NCBI RefSeq assembly: GCF_900100735.1
Contig: NZ_FNCJ01000006.1
Span: 1-64,000, forward strand
Length of the DNA stretch: 64,000 bases
Direction: 5' to 3'
Origin: Paraburkholderia phenazinium
GTDB taxonomy: Bacteria; Pseudomonadota; Gammaproteobacteria; Burkholderiales; Burkholderiaceae
The translations under genes and the position numbers were made by a program. The notes under the pieces are model-generated. The model was not told the origin of the DNA. It worked only from the letters and a program-made list of their open reading frames with translations, and did no database searches. Positions 1 through 8,841 of the stretch are shown in pieces (positions within the stretch are counted from its first letter, which is position 1; each line of letters starts with the position of its first letter).

Positions 1-375
1 CAGCGTACCGAACTTCGTGCTCGAGAGGCCCATGAACGCCTGGCGGCCGAACTCGCGGCTGTTCTGCCCCAACTGACCCGTGCCGACGTTAAAGCCGTTC
101 TCGAGCTGGAAGATCGCGGCCAGGCCGTCGCCCAGATCTTCCTTGCCCTTCAGGCCCCAGCGGCTGCCCGACCAGGTGCCGCTCGTGAAGGTGTAGTTCG
201 ACCGGCCGACCAGCACCGCGGGCGTGCCCGCCTTGCCCGCCGTCTGCACGACGGCCTGATTGCTGGTGTAACCCAGACCGGCGTCGACGATACCGTACAG
301 CGTCACGCTCCCCTGAGCGTGGGCTGCTGCACAAAACCCGTTAAGGGCTACCAGAGCGAAAAGTGATTTTTTCAT
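1..375 (-). CDS. Gram-negative porin (OmpC family), 5' part only
   Basis: Outer-membrane beta-barrel porin, cut by the left window edge. The ATG complement is at 373-375 and 125 codons are visible with no stop. The product starts MKKSLFALVALNGFCAAAHA, a signal peptide with a likely AHA-Q cleavage. It continues with GSVTLYGIVDAG, the conserved start of the mature porin barrel in Burkholderia and Neisseria-type porins, and further on GSRWGLKGKEDLG. Family members form trimeric channels for small hydrophilic solutes; substrate cannot be judged from this fragment. The 650 bp upstream holds two identical palindromes (438-451 and 632-645) that could control it. Confidence 0.95.
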   Translation of the reverse strand, partial: MKKSLFALVALNGFCAAAHAQGSVTLYGIVDAGLGYTSNQAVVQTAGKAGTPAVLVGRSNYTFTSGTWSGSRWGLKGKEDLGDGLAAIFQLENGFNVGTGQLGQNSREFGRQAFMGLSSTKFGTL

Positions 376-437
376 CGTTGTTCTCGTGCTTCCAACCATT
401 AAGAAATCGGTGCATGCCGACGCTGCTCACCCAGCGA

Positions 438-451
438 TGCACACGTGTGCA
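438..451. promoter_or_regulatory. Palindrome TGCACACGTGTGCA, copy 1
   Basis: Perfect 14-bp palindrome with a central CG, 63 bp upstream of the porin start codon. The format (TG...CG...CA) resembles operators of LacI/GalR-family regulators. The core is repeated at 633-644. The regulator is unknown and the assignment is inferred. Confidence 0.45.
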
Positions 452-631
452 AAGGCGAGGAAAAAAAGGAGGCTTCGCGCTGCCAAGCCTCCATGTTCAC
501 CCCTGTACGCCCGGCACAGTGAGCGATTCGTTCTTTTGAATCTGCGCGCAGTATCAGGCGCTTCCGTGAATCGCCGATGACAGACACAAGGAAGTTGCAA
601 GCCACTGCAACTGTGCCGGTGACCAATCTGG

Positions 632-645
632 TGCACACGTGTGCG
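632..645. promoter_or_regulatory. Palindrome GCACACGTGTGC, copy 2
   Basis: Second copy of the 12-bp perfect core (633-644), centred 194 bp from copy 1, in the long gap between the divergent porin and phosphatase genes. Two identical sites suggest paired operators, perhaps with DNA looping. Otherwise 376-1025 shows no credible gene. Confidence 0.45.
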
Positions 646-1025
646 TTGCCACGCCCTTAACGGTCCTTGTCGTGCTCTTGCTGCAGCTTTTTCTGCGTGT
701 TTGACCTGCGCGAGTCCCGCGTTTTGAGCAAGAATTGACAATTGAAAAATGAGGCGGCTATCCCGTACCGCAGCGAAAGCGAATCTGCGCTGGATGGCCC
801 GGACGGCTGCGCGGCAGCGCCACCGGATCGGTTTTATCGCATGTTTATGCGCGCTGAGGGCATCGCTGTCACAGCACGGAAAAACAGTTCTGCGAATAAT
901 GTAGCTGCGGTACAGCGTCGCGCGCGTCCAATACCCAGGAGACCTCGTCGGACTGCCGACCGTCCAGGCCAACGAGCGAGCCGTCCGCGCGCCTCCTTTT
1001 CAACCTTCAGGCCGAAAACACCGAT

Positions 1026-2747
1026 ATGTCAAACAAGAACCCGCCCACATCCGATACCGCTTCCGATAGCAACCCCAACGCAGCCTCCCGCCCCGCCGAT
1101 CCGCTCGCGGCCGTCTCGCGCCGCGGCTTCCTCAAGCTTGCCGGCGTGTCCGGACTGGCGACCGCAGCCGGTGGCCTCGCGGCCGTGAGCAAGGCGGCCA
1201 CGAACAGCCCGGACGGTACACCCGAGCAGATTCACCTGACCTGGGGCAACGATCCGGCGAGCGAAGTGGTGGTGTCGTGGGCCTCGCTGGCGTCCGCCTC
1301 CAATCCGCGCGTGCAGTTCGGCAGCGCGGGCGAAGCGCAGCAGACCGTGCACGGCGTGCAACGCATCTATACGGACGGACTCAACGGCGCTACGGTGTTC
1401 ACGTATCACGCGCGCCTGCGCGGCCTGACGCCCGGAAATACCTACCAGTACATCGTCACGGCCGACAACGACAGCAATGCCGCGCAGCCCTTTACCGCGA
1501 GTTTCCAGACCGCGCCGCGCGGCCGGGCGCCGTTTCGCTGGACCACCTACGGCGATCTCGCCACGCCCAATACCGAGTGGGTGCTCTCCTACCCGCAGAG
1601 CCGCTTTGCCGTGCAGGCCGTCGAGCGCTTCCAGCCGCTGTTCCATTTGCTGAACGGCGACCTCTGCTATGCGAACCTGAACCCGACGCACCAGCCGGAC
1701 GTGTGGCGCGACTTCGGCAACAATAACCAGACCTCGGCGGCCAATCGTCCGTGGATGCCGTGTCCGGGCAACCACGAAATCGAGTTCAACAACGGCCCGC
1801 AAGGTCTTGCCTCGTACCTGACGCGCTACACGCTGCCGGAAAACGGCACGCATTTCTCCGGCCACTGGTACAGCTTCCGCGTGAGCTCGGTGCTGTTCAT
1901 CTCGCTCGATGCCGACGATGTGGTCTATCAGGATGCCGCGGCGTTCGTGGCCGGCCCGAATCCGCTGGTGCCGGCAGCGAGCACCGGCCATGCGCCGATC
2001 GAACCCGGCACCTCGTTCTATGTGCGCGGCTATAGCCAGGGCATTCAAACCCGCTGGCTCGAGCAGACACTGCGCCGCGCCGCCGAAGATCACGAGATCG
2101 ACTGGATCGTCGTGCAGATGCACCAGGATGCGCTGACCTCGTCGAAGACCGGTAACGGTTCGGACAAGGGGATTCGCGAGGCATGGCTGCCGCTGTTCGA
2201 CCGCTACGGCGTCGACCTGGTGGTGTGCGGGCACGACCACGACTACGAGCGCAGCCATCCGGTGCGTGGCTGCAATCACAACGCCGGGGTGGACGCCACC
2301 ACCGGCGCCGTCGTGGATACGCTGCAACCGCGTCCGGTGCCGCAGGCGGACCCGAACAGCACCACCTTCGACACCAGCCACGGCACCATCCATCTGATCC
2401 TCGGCGGCGGCGGCACCAGCGCGCCGCTCGATGTCTACGGCGAAGACACGGCGACCGGGTTGCCGCAGGCGAAGGTGTTCACCAAGCCCAACCGTCCGAT
2501 TCCCGGTACGGCTGCGAACACGTTCGTGCGCAACCCGGCGGACGCACTCGAAGATGCAATCTGGTCAGCGCAGCGCGATACCGGCACGGGCTATGGCATT
2601 GCCGTGTTCGATCACGATCCGGGCGAGCATGGCGGTACGACGACGATCACGATGAACTACTATCACGCGCCGGGCGCGGATCAGACGCCTACGGCCAACT
2701 ATGAGCTGTTCGAAACCATCACGCTGAGCAAGAAGCGGCGCGGCTAG
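1026..2747 (+). CDS. Tat-exported purple acid phosphatase-like metallophosphoesterase
   Basis: 573 aa. A twin-arginine signal (SRRGFLKLAGVSG, residues about 30-43) predicts folded export to the periplasm. Residues about 65-160 form the fibronectin-like N-terminal domain of purple acid phosphatases. The metallophosphoesterase core shows the ordered metal-binding blocks: GDL near 175, NGDLCY near 212, GNHE near 247, a VVQMH block near 365, and GHDHDYERS near 400. The likely role is hydrolysis of phosphate esters for phosphate scavenging. The gene stands alone and diverges from the porin. ATG at 1026 is the first in-frame start and places the Tat motif correctly. Exact substrate (mono- or diester) is unknown. 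Confidence 0.9.
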   Translation: MSNKNPPTSDTASDSNPNAASRPADPLAAVSRRGFLKLAGVSGLATAAGGLAAVSKAATNSPDGTPEQIHLTWGNDPASEVVVSWASLASASNPRVQFGSAGEAQQTVHGVQRIYTDGLNGATVFTYHARLRGLTPGNTYQYIVTADNDSNAAQPFTASFQTAPRGRAPFRWTTYGDLATPNTEWVLSYPQSRFAVQAVERFQPLFHLLNGDLCYANLNPTHQPDVWRDFGNNNQTSAANRPWMPCPGNHEIEFNNGPQGLASYLTRYTLPENGTHFSGHWYSFRVSSVLFISLDADDVVYQDAAAFVAGPNPLVPAASTGHAPIEPGTSFYVRGYSQGIQTRWLEQTLRRAAEDHEIDWIVVQMHQDALTSSKTGNGSDKGIREAWLPLFDRYGVDLVVCGHDHDYERSHPVRGCNHNAGVDATTGAVVDTLQPRPVPQADPNSTTFDTSHGTIHLILGGGGTSAPLDVYGEDTATGLPQAKVFTKPNRPIPGTAANTFVRNPADALEDAIWSAQRDTGTGYGIAVFDHDPGEHGGTTTITMNYYHAPGADQTPTANYELFETITLSKKRRG

Positions 2748-2804
2748 GTGGTTTGCTGCGCACCGCACACTGTTGCGCGGTGCGCCTGCTTCAGACCGGT
2801 GTAA

Positions 2805-3767
2805 TCAAAAGAAATAGGCGATTAGCAGTCCTTCTGTAATGACGCCGAGAAACGTACTGATCAGGATCGTTGCGGTCGCATTGGTCGTGTACGTATTGGT
2901 TTTGAGTGCAAACATCGCGGCTGCGGTGGCCGTCGGCACGGCGCCAGTAATCACGGCCTGATGCGCGGGCGCCCCCACTACACCGAACAGCACCGCGCCG
3001 AGCGCCATAAGCCCTGGCTGCAGGAAGTTCTTGATGCCCAGATTGACCAGCACGTTGGCGTTGATCACGAAGCGTTCGCCGTACAGCATGAGGCCGAGTG
3101 CGAACAGCGACGTGCCGCCGGCGGACTTCGCGATCAGATCGACCGAGGTGAGCACCGGCCCCGGCAGCGTGACGTGGCAAAAGCTGAGCACCATGCCGGA
3201 GACCGGCAGCCAGACAATCGGATTGAGCACGGCGCGCGCGAGACTCTGGCCGAAAATGCGCAAAATTTCCGGCCGGTTATTGCTGTTATTGCCGTTATTG
3301 CCCGCCTCGTCTGTGTCGCCGAGATGCGTGAGGATGATGGTCAGCGGCAGCATGAAGATGCTGGTTATCAGATTGCCGACCAGCACCGCCAGAAACCCTT
3401 CCGGCCCGAACACCGCAGCGAGGATCGGCGCGCCGAAATAGGCCATATCGGGAAACGCGCACACCAGCGCCTGCATGGTGGCTGTGCGCAGGTCATGCCG
3501 GAACACAAAGCGGCCGACCCCGAGCGCAATCAGATAGGTGCCCATCAAGCCCAGCGTCAGGCACAACGCAAAGCCCACGTTGTGCAGCTTTTCCGGCGAG
3601 GTTTTGACCGCGCCCTCAAACAGTGCGAACGGCAGCGCAAAGCGGATCACCAGCGTCGCCAGCACGCCGGCATCGTCATGCTTTAACAGGCCAATTCGGG
3701 CCGAGAGCCAGCCGAGCACGATAACAAACGCAATCGGCAACAAACCATTGAGAATGGTATCGAGCAC
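2805..3767 (-). CDS. AEC (auxin efflux carrier) family permease
   Basis: 320 aa, about ten hydrophobic helices, starting VLDTILNGLLPIAFVIVLGW. I chose the GTG at 3767 because GGAGG sits 6 nt upstream; a longer frame to 3950 has no such site and a soluble, unlikely N-terminus. AEC proteins move small carboxylates (malate or malonate in bacteria) or auxin in plants. The gene lies 145 bp downstream of the NAD-malic enzyme on the same strand, which suggests C4-dicarboxylate transport linked to that enzyme. The substrate is inferred from context only. Confidence 0.85.
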   Translation of the reverse strand: MLDTILNGLLPIAFVIVLGWLSARIGLLKHDDAGVLATLVIRFALPFALFEGAVKTSPEKLHNVGFALCLTLGLMGTYLIALGVGRFVFRHDLRTATMQALVCAFPDMAYFGAPILAAVFGPEGFLAVLVGNLITSIFMLPLTIILTHLGDTDEAGNNGNNSNNRPEILRIFGQSLARAVLNPIVWLPVSGMVLSFCHVTLPGPVLTSVDLIAKSAGGTSLFALGLMLYGERFVINANVLVNLGIKNFLQPGLMALGAVLFGVVGAPAHQAVITGAVPTATAAAMFALKTNTYTTNATATILISTFLGVITEGLLIAYFF

Positions 3768-3912
3768 AGCGAGCCTCCGTTCTTTTTTTCCGTCCGGCTT
3801 GACAGTCCGGCTTGATAGTCCGGTTTTGCGGTCAGTCTGCAGGGCCGCTCCAGAGGCCCACCATGAGCCGCTACACAGTCCGTGATACAGGCTGCGTGGG
3901 CCCCCGTTCGAC

Positions 3913-5631
3913 TTATAGGTTGCTGCTCCCGCTACGGGTGTAAGGCACATAGTGCGGCGCCCAGACCTTGCTGCGGATCAGGCCATCGATCTGGTCTGTC
4001 TCGACCCCGTGGGTCAGTCCTTCCTTGTGTGCTTGCAGCGCCACGGCGAGCGCTACCGTGACCGATACCTCACGCAGCGAGGTGACCGGCGGCAGCAGAT
4101 TCTTGCCGGGATCGCTGCGGGCCGGCGACGCTGCAGCAAGCGCCCTGGCGGCCGCCATGAACATCTGGTCGGTCACGCGCGTGGCCTTGACCGCGATAGC
4201 GCCGAGACCCACGCCGGGGAAGATATAAGAGTTGTTGGTCTGGTCCACCTTGAACTTGACGCCATTGCGTTCGAGCGGCGCAAACGGACTGCCCGTGCCG
4301 ATGACCGCCCTGCCCTCGCTCCAGGTTTGCAGATCGATCGGCGTCGCTTCAGCGCGCGAAGTGGGATTGGAGAGCGGGAAGATCACGGGACGCTGATTGT
4401 GCGCGGCCATCGCCCGCACCACCGGTTCGGAGAAGGCCCCTGCCTGCCCCGACACGCCGATCAACACCGTGGGCTTCGCGTTGCGCACCACGTCGAGCAG
4501 CGCAACCCGGTCCGGATGATCGAGCGTCCAGCCGGCGAGCGCCGCTTTGTCCTGCAGAAACGGTTGCTGGAACGACGCAATGCCGTCCATCCCTTCGACC
4601 AGCAAGCCATCGCGATCGACCATGAAAAAGCGTTTGGCGGCTTCGCCATCGGGCAGGCCGGCATCGGTCATCGCCTTACGGATCAAACTCGCAATGCCGC
4701 AGCCTGCGGAACCCGCGCCCATCACGGCAATGCGCTGCTCGGTAAGCGGCACGCCGGTGACATTGATCGCCGACAGGAGCGTGCCGGTCGCCACCGCCGC
4801 GGTGCCCTGCACATCGTCATTGAAGGTGCACAGCCGGTCGCGATAACGTTCGAGCATGCGCGTCGCGTTGTTCTTGGCGAAGTCTTCCCATTGCAACAGG
4901 ACGTGCGGCCAGCGCTTTGCGACCGCGCTCACGAAGGCCTCGATAAAGTCGTCGTACTCGTCGCCGCGCACGCGTTCGTGACGCCAGCCAATATAGAGCG
5001 GATCGTTCAGGCAATCGGGATTGTCCGTGCCGACATCGAGCATGATCGGCAAGGTTGTCGCAGGGTGAAGGCCGCCGCAACCTGTGTAGAGCGCAAGCTT
5101 GCCGATCGGAATGCCCATGCCGCCCGCCCCCTGATCGCCGAGACCGAGAATGCGCTCGCCATCGGTCACCACGATGGCCTCGACCTGATCGAAACGCGGG
5201 TGCGCCAAAATTGCCTCGATGCGCTTCTTGTGCGGCAGGCTCAGAAACAGGCCGCGCGGTTTGCGGAACAAGCGGCTGAATTGCTGACAACCGGCACCAA
5301 CCGTCGGCGTGTAGACGATGGGCAGCAACTCCTCGAGGTTCTGCACCAGCAAAGCGAAAAACAGCGTCTCGTTGGTGTCCTGCAAATCGCGCAGAAAGGC
5401 GTAGCGCTCAAGGTCTGTCGCAAAGCTGCGCAACGCCTGAAGGCGGCGCGACACCTGCTCCTCGAGCGTGCCGATAGTCGGCGGCAGGAGTCCGTGCAGA
5501 TCGAACGCGTCGCGCTCCGATTCGCTGAACGCGGTACCCTTGTTCAGCAGCGGGTCGGCCAGCAATTCATAACCGGAACGCGAAGTTTCGAGGGACGCGG
5601 AGGCCGCCTCGTTCGTCGATACCGTGGGCAT
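3913..5631 (-). CDS. maeA: NAD-dependent malic enzyme (malate dehydrogenase, oxaloacetate-decarboxylating)
   Basis: 572 aa, the usual length of large-type malic enzymes. It converts L-malate and NAD+ to pyruvate, CO2 and NADH in the cytoplasm, feeding gluconeogenic or pyruvate pools. Visible signatures: YTPTVG (catalytic Tyr region, near 110), GDQGAGGMGIPIGK (catalytic Lys region, near 180), the acidic metal-binding stretch QWEDF/FNDDVQGTA near 260-285, and the dinucleotide loop GAGSAG near 320. ATG at 5631 is preferred over ATG at 5646 because AGGAG lies 7 nt before it. Probably co-transcribed with the AEC permease. Confidence 0.95.
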   Translation of the reverse strand: MPTVSTNEAASASLETSRSGYELLADPLLNKGTAFSESERDAFDLHGLLPPTIGTLEEQVSRRLQALRSFATDLERYAFLRDLQDTNETLFFALLVQNLEELLPIVYTPTVGAGCQQFSRLFRKPRGLFLSLPHKKRIEAILAHPRFDQVEAIVVTDGERILGLGDQGAGGMGIPIGKLALYTGCGGLHPATTLPIMLDVGTDNPDCLNDPLYIGWRHERVRGDEYDDFIEAFVSAVAKRWPHVLLQWEDFAKNNATRMLERYRDRLCTFNDDVQGTAAVATGTLLSAINVTGVPLTEQRIAVMGAGSAGCGIASLIRKAMTDAGLPDGEAAKRFFMVDRDGLLVEGMDGIASFQQPFLQDKAALAGWTLDHPDRVALLDVVRNAKPTVLIGVSGQAGAFSEPVVRAMAAHNQRPVIFPLSNPTSRAEATPIDLQTWSEGRAVIGTGSPFAPLERNGVKFKVDQTNNSYIFPGVGLGAIAVKATRVTDQMFMAAARALAAASPARSDPGKNLLPPVTSLREVSVTVALAVALQAHKEGLTHGVETDQIDGLIRSKVWAPHYVPYTRSGSSNL

Positions 5632-5891
5632 GGCAAATCTCCTCAAAAGCGTTGGGGATCATCGACGACGCTCTATCGACGGGGCATGCACGGTTGCATC
5701 GTCAGATTGCTTCTAGTCACGAGGTCGCGATGGGACGCACTCGCAGTGCAAGCTGAATGACCGTAATCAGTCTAGGTGGCAAAATCGCTGGCGTCTGCCT
5801 ATTTCATTCAAAAAGCACGATGCCATACGAGCGGTGCCGCGCTCGGCGTCGCACCGGTCCGCGCGCAGCCGCACAGCCGCTACTGCCTGGA

Positions 5892-7052
5892 TCAAGACGT
5901 CCGTGAGCGCTCCAGCGGCATCGCGAAAGCGTAGCCGTTCTTGCCGCTACGTTTAACCTGATACATCGTCTCGTCCGCTGCGGCGAGCAAATGCCGGTAG
6001 TCCTCGATAGGTCGCGGAAAGCTTGCGATGCCAATGCTGGCACTGACAAAGCCAATCCCCATCTGCTCGCCTGTCCCGGTAACACAGGCGATCAGACGCT
6101 CCGCAATCGTCCCTAGTTCAGCCTCCATGGAAAAGCCGCGCACCAGCACGGCAAACTCGTCACCGCCGATTCGTGCCACGATATCAGCCGGGCGAATCGA
6201 CTCGCGAAAGCGCCGCGCTGCGGCAATCAGGAATTCATCGCCGATGCGGTGACCGAGCGAGTCATTGACCTGTTTGAAGCCATCCAGATCGATATAAAGA
6301 ACGGCGAGCGTGTGCGCAAGTGGATCATCCGGCGCTGCAGCCGAGGTTTGCGCAAGCATGGCAAACAATTGCCGCCGGTTCGGCAGCCCCGTCAGCGCGT
6401 CGTGCGTTGCGGCGAACTCGAAGCGCTGCGACTCGCGCGCCAGTTGGCGCGTGCGCTTCGCGTACATGCCGAGCGCAGTGACCAAGGCGCTGAAGATCAG
6501 CGCAGACAAAACCATCAGCGTTCTTGCGACGTGCGAGATCCGGGTATGAAGATCGGCGCCAACGAGGTCGCGCTGCGCGCGCCAATACGCCGCCTCCGAG
6601 CGCAGCAACGCATCCGTATCGTCGAAATTGGCGTCGGGCGACAGTGCGCGCTGCGGGATGCGAGGCGCCGCTGCGGGATCCGCGTTCACCAGCGCCGCGA
6701 CGGACGCGAGCCGGGAGGCGAGAGCGATACGGGCGTGTCGATAGTCCTGCGGCTCCGCGGCGCTATCGCCGGTAAGCGGCTGCCGTGCGCCGGCCAGATC
6801 GCGGGCGCTTTCCGCACGACCGATCGCGTCGAGAACCAGCCCCGTATATTCCTGCTTCAACTGATCCGAGAAGATCGCCTTGATCTGCAACGCGAGAACA
6901 AGGAGTCCGGCTAGCAGACACAGCAGTGCAACCCCGGCCAGCGCAGCCGGCCCCCAACCGAAGCGCACCGTAAAGGCAGGCTTGCGCGCGCCATGCACTG
7001 AGCGATGCTGCTCAGGAGTGGGCGTAGATATCCCGCTGGCTTCCATTGCCAC
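5892..7052 (-). CDS. Membrane diguanylate cyclase (GGDEF domain)
   Basis: 386 aa. Two transmembrane helices (about 33-55 and 180-200) bracket a periplasmic domain of about 125 residues with no recognised fold. The C-terminal GGDEF domain follows ATHDALTGLPNRR (about 225-238). The active site ARIGGDEF is intact, and the inhibitory I-site RPAD lies nine residues before it. It should therefore make cyclic di-GMP with product inhibition. The start is GTG at 7052 or ATG at 7046; it overlaps the end of the preceding gene (stop at 7012) by 41 nt, implying translational coupling. Confidence 0.92.
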   Translation of the reverse strand: MAMEASGISTPTPEQHRSVHGARKPAFTVRFGWGPAALAGVALLCLLAGLLVLALQIKAIFSDQLKQEYTGLVLDAIGRAESARDLAGARQPLTGDSAAEPQDYRHARIALASRLASVAALVNADPAAAPRIPQRALSPDANFDDTDALLRSEAAYWRAQRDLVGADLHTRISHVARTLMVLSALIFSALVTALGMYAKRTRQLARESQRFEFAATHDALTGLPNRRQLFAMLAQTSAAAPDDPLAHTLAVLYIDLDGFKQVNDSLGHRIGDEFLIAAARRFRESIRPADIVARIGGDEFAVLVRGFSMEAELGTIAERLIACVTGTGEQMGIGFVSASIGIASFPRPIEDYRHLLAAADETMYQVKRSGKNGYAFAMPLERSRTS

Positions 7053-7698
7053 GCTGCCGGTAGCTCACGCGATGAAAAAACGATCCCATGCGTGCGAACA
7101 GGCCGCTATTCGGCTTGACGCGCGGCGCCGCACGGTGGCGCGTCTGCTTCTCGCTACAACTCACCGTAGCGGGTTGTGCGGTGCTCGATGGGGGCGCGAC
7201 TGAAGCTCGCGGAGCAACACCGGTTGACTCGGGCTGGGGCGGCGAAGCCGATGGGCCCGGATCTGCATCGGCAGCCTCGGCAAGCGTGGCTGGGGGTTCC
7301 GCAGGCGGCGCGGCCAGAGCCACATGACCCGACCACGCGCTTTGTGGCGCCGGCGCGGTGGCTGGGCCGGCCGACAGCGTCGGTTGCTCCGGCACGACGG
7401 CTACGCCAGCCGAGACCGTCTGCTGCGCCACGGCCATGGCCTTCGCGTAGGTTCGCTGATCCTGATCGAACCAGACACCATACGCGACCGTCGCCGCGAC
7501 CCCGAGGGTCAGCGCGCTCGTCGACGCAGCCCAAAGCGCCAGGCGTCCAAACCGCGCAGGCGGTGCGGCGGACCCGGGCTCAATTGCTGGATCGAAGTCT
7601 TGACTGAAGTCTTGCGCCGAATCCCTCTGCGGGGTGTCCGCGGGATGGTCCGCGTCGTTACCCGCGCCCGATTCCGGCGGTTCGGTATGCTTGGCCAT
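7012..7698 (-). CDS. Hypothetical single-pass membrane protein
   Basis: 228 aa, function not recognised. A charged, Asp-rich N-terminus (about 1-50) precedes one hydrophobic helix (about 53-75, LALWAASTSALTLGVAATVA). A long Pro/Ala-rich low-complexity segment follows, then a basic C-terminus. The ATG at 7698 has GGAG upstream; an in-frame extension to 7800 is less likely. It overlaps the diguanylate cyclase start by 41 nt and is the first gene of that pair, so it may act with the cyclase at the membrane. Confidence 0.7.
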   Translation of the reverse strand: MAKHTEPPESGAGNDADHPADTPQRDSAQDFSQDFDPAIEPGSAAPPARFGRLALWAASTSALTLGVAATVAYGVWFDQDQRTYAKAMAVAQQTVSAGVAVVPEQPTLSAGPATAPAPQSAWSGHVALAAPPAEPPATLAEAADADPGPSASPPQPESTGVAPRASVAPPSSTAQPATVSCSEKQTRHRAAPRVKPNSGLFARMGSFFHRVSYRQRGNGSQRDIYAHS

Positions 7699-7871
7699 GG
7701 CGATATACTCCGAACCCGATCGTTGGCATCGCGACAGATGGTGTTCTGACGAGCGCGCAACATTCGTACTGTAGCCCCTCAGCGGATGAAATTCATCCAC
7801 TCAGCGGTGATCAGTCAGAGAGCAGTTAGCGTGCCCACGAGTGCAAGCAGCCAGATCGATGAGGGGCCAGA

Positions 7872-7912
7872 AAAACAAAAAGCCGTTGAATCCAGGTAGA
7901 TTCAACGGCTAT
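7872..7912 (-). terminator. Rho-independent terminator after tRNA-Asp copy 1
   Basis: A 12-bp stem (7881-7892 with 7899-7910) is followed on the minus strand by a T-rich run. It closes the tRNA cluster. Confidence 0.85.
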
Positions 7913-7922
7913 TCGAGCAATC

Positions 7923-7999
7923 TGGCGGAGCGGACGGGACTCGAACCCGCGACCCCCGGCGTGACAGGCCGGTATTCTAACCAACTGAACTACCGCTCC
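7923..7999 (-). tRNA. tRNA-Asp (GTC), copy 1
   Basis: 77 nt including encoded CCA. Acceptor GGAGCGG pairs with CCGCTCC, the T-arm is GGGTTCGAGTCCC, and the anticodon loop reads CTGTCAC (GTC). It is nearly identical to the copy at 8223-8299. Confidence 0.97.
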
Positions 8000-8086
8000 A
8001 GATTTTTGCACCGTTAGCTTGCGAGCGTTGGTTACTCTCACAAGTTGCATCGTCTCATACTGCTTACCGAGCGATACCGATGTCTT

Positions 8087-8162
8087 TGGCGTCCCCTAGG
8101 GGATTCGAACCCCTGTACTCACCGTGAAAGGGTGATGTCCTAGGCCTCTAGACGAAGGGGAC
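8087..8162 (-). tRNA. tRNA-Glu (TTC), copy 1
   Basis: 76 nt with encoded CCA. Acceptor GTCCCCT pairs with AGGGGAC, the anticodon loop is CTTTCAC (TTC), and the T-arm is intact. Identical in sequence to the copy at 8393-8468. Confidence 0.97.
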
Positions 8163-8184
8163 AACGTACGCTTACACCTTTAAT

Positions 8185-8220
8185 TAAAAAGCCCGTTCAA
8201 GTTCCGATGAACGGGCTTTG
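8185..8220 (-). terminator. Terminator between the two Asp-Glu tRNA units
   Basis: An 11-bp stem (8188-8198 with 8209-8219) with a T-run on the minus strand separates the two Asp-Glu repeats. The distal pair may therefore need its own promoter or read-through. Confidence 0.75.
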
Positions 8221-8222
8221 TC

Positions 8223-8299
8223 TGGCGGAGTGGACGGGACTCGAACCCGCGACCCCCGGCGTGACAGGCCGGTATTCTAACCGACTGAACTACCACTCC
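8223..8299 (-). tRNA. tRNA-Asp (GTC), copy 2
   Basis: 77 nt with CCA and anticodon GTC. It differs from copy 1 by compensating changes in the acceptor stem (GGAGTGG with CCACTCC) and one D-loop base, so both look functional. Confidence 0.97.
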
Positions 8300-8392
8300 A
8301 GTCTTTACATCCCAGCTTGCGAGCGTCGGTTATTTCTCTGCAAGCCGCACCACTTTACTGCTTCTTTCGAACACTAAAGCGACGCTGATGTT

Positions 8393-8468
8393 TGGCGTCC
8401 CCTAGGGGATTCGAACCCCTGTACTCACCGTGAAAGGGTGATGTCCTAGGCCTCTAGACGAAGGGGAC
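8393..8468 (-). tRNA. tRNA-Glu (TTC), copy 2
   Basis: 76 nt, same sequence as the tRNA-Glu at 8087-8162, with CCA. It precedes tRNA-Asp copy 2 in transcription order. Confidence 0.97.
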
Positions 8469-8644
8469 ATAATCTTTTCAGATCTGTCTTTATCTTGCTG
8501 CTAACTGGCGTTAAGTTGCTCACTTAGTCCGTTTCGTTATCAGCGAAGACCAATATTCTAACTACTTTGTTACTGCTTGTGAAGTCTTTTTTGCTACAAG
8601 ATCCAAACTTCGGAAAAGACTTCATCTACTTCGTTCTGCTCTGA

Positions 8645-8720
<76 letters not shown>

Positions 8721-8841
8721 CTTGCAGAACAGAAACGAGATTCTAGAGTGCAAATCGCGCCTTGTAAATACCCTTTGAGTGATTACATGCGACTTTTTTT
8801 AAGAGCCGCATGAATCCCCCTCAAGGCGCCTCTCGCGGCGC

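Noticed and set aside
1029-2393. 454-codon minus-strand frame
   Set aside because: Antisense to the phosphatase gene; high G+C keeps the frame open.
3952-5760. 602-codon open frame on the plus strand
   Set aside because: Antisense to the malic enzyme gene; no ribosome site or domain.
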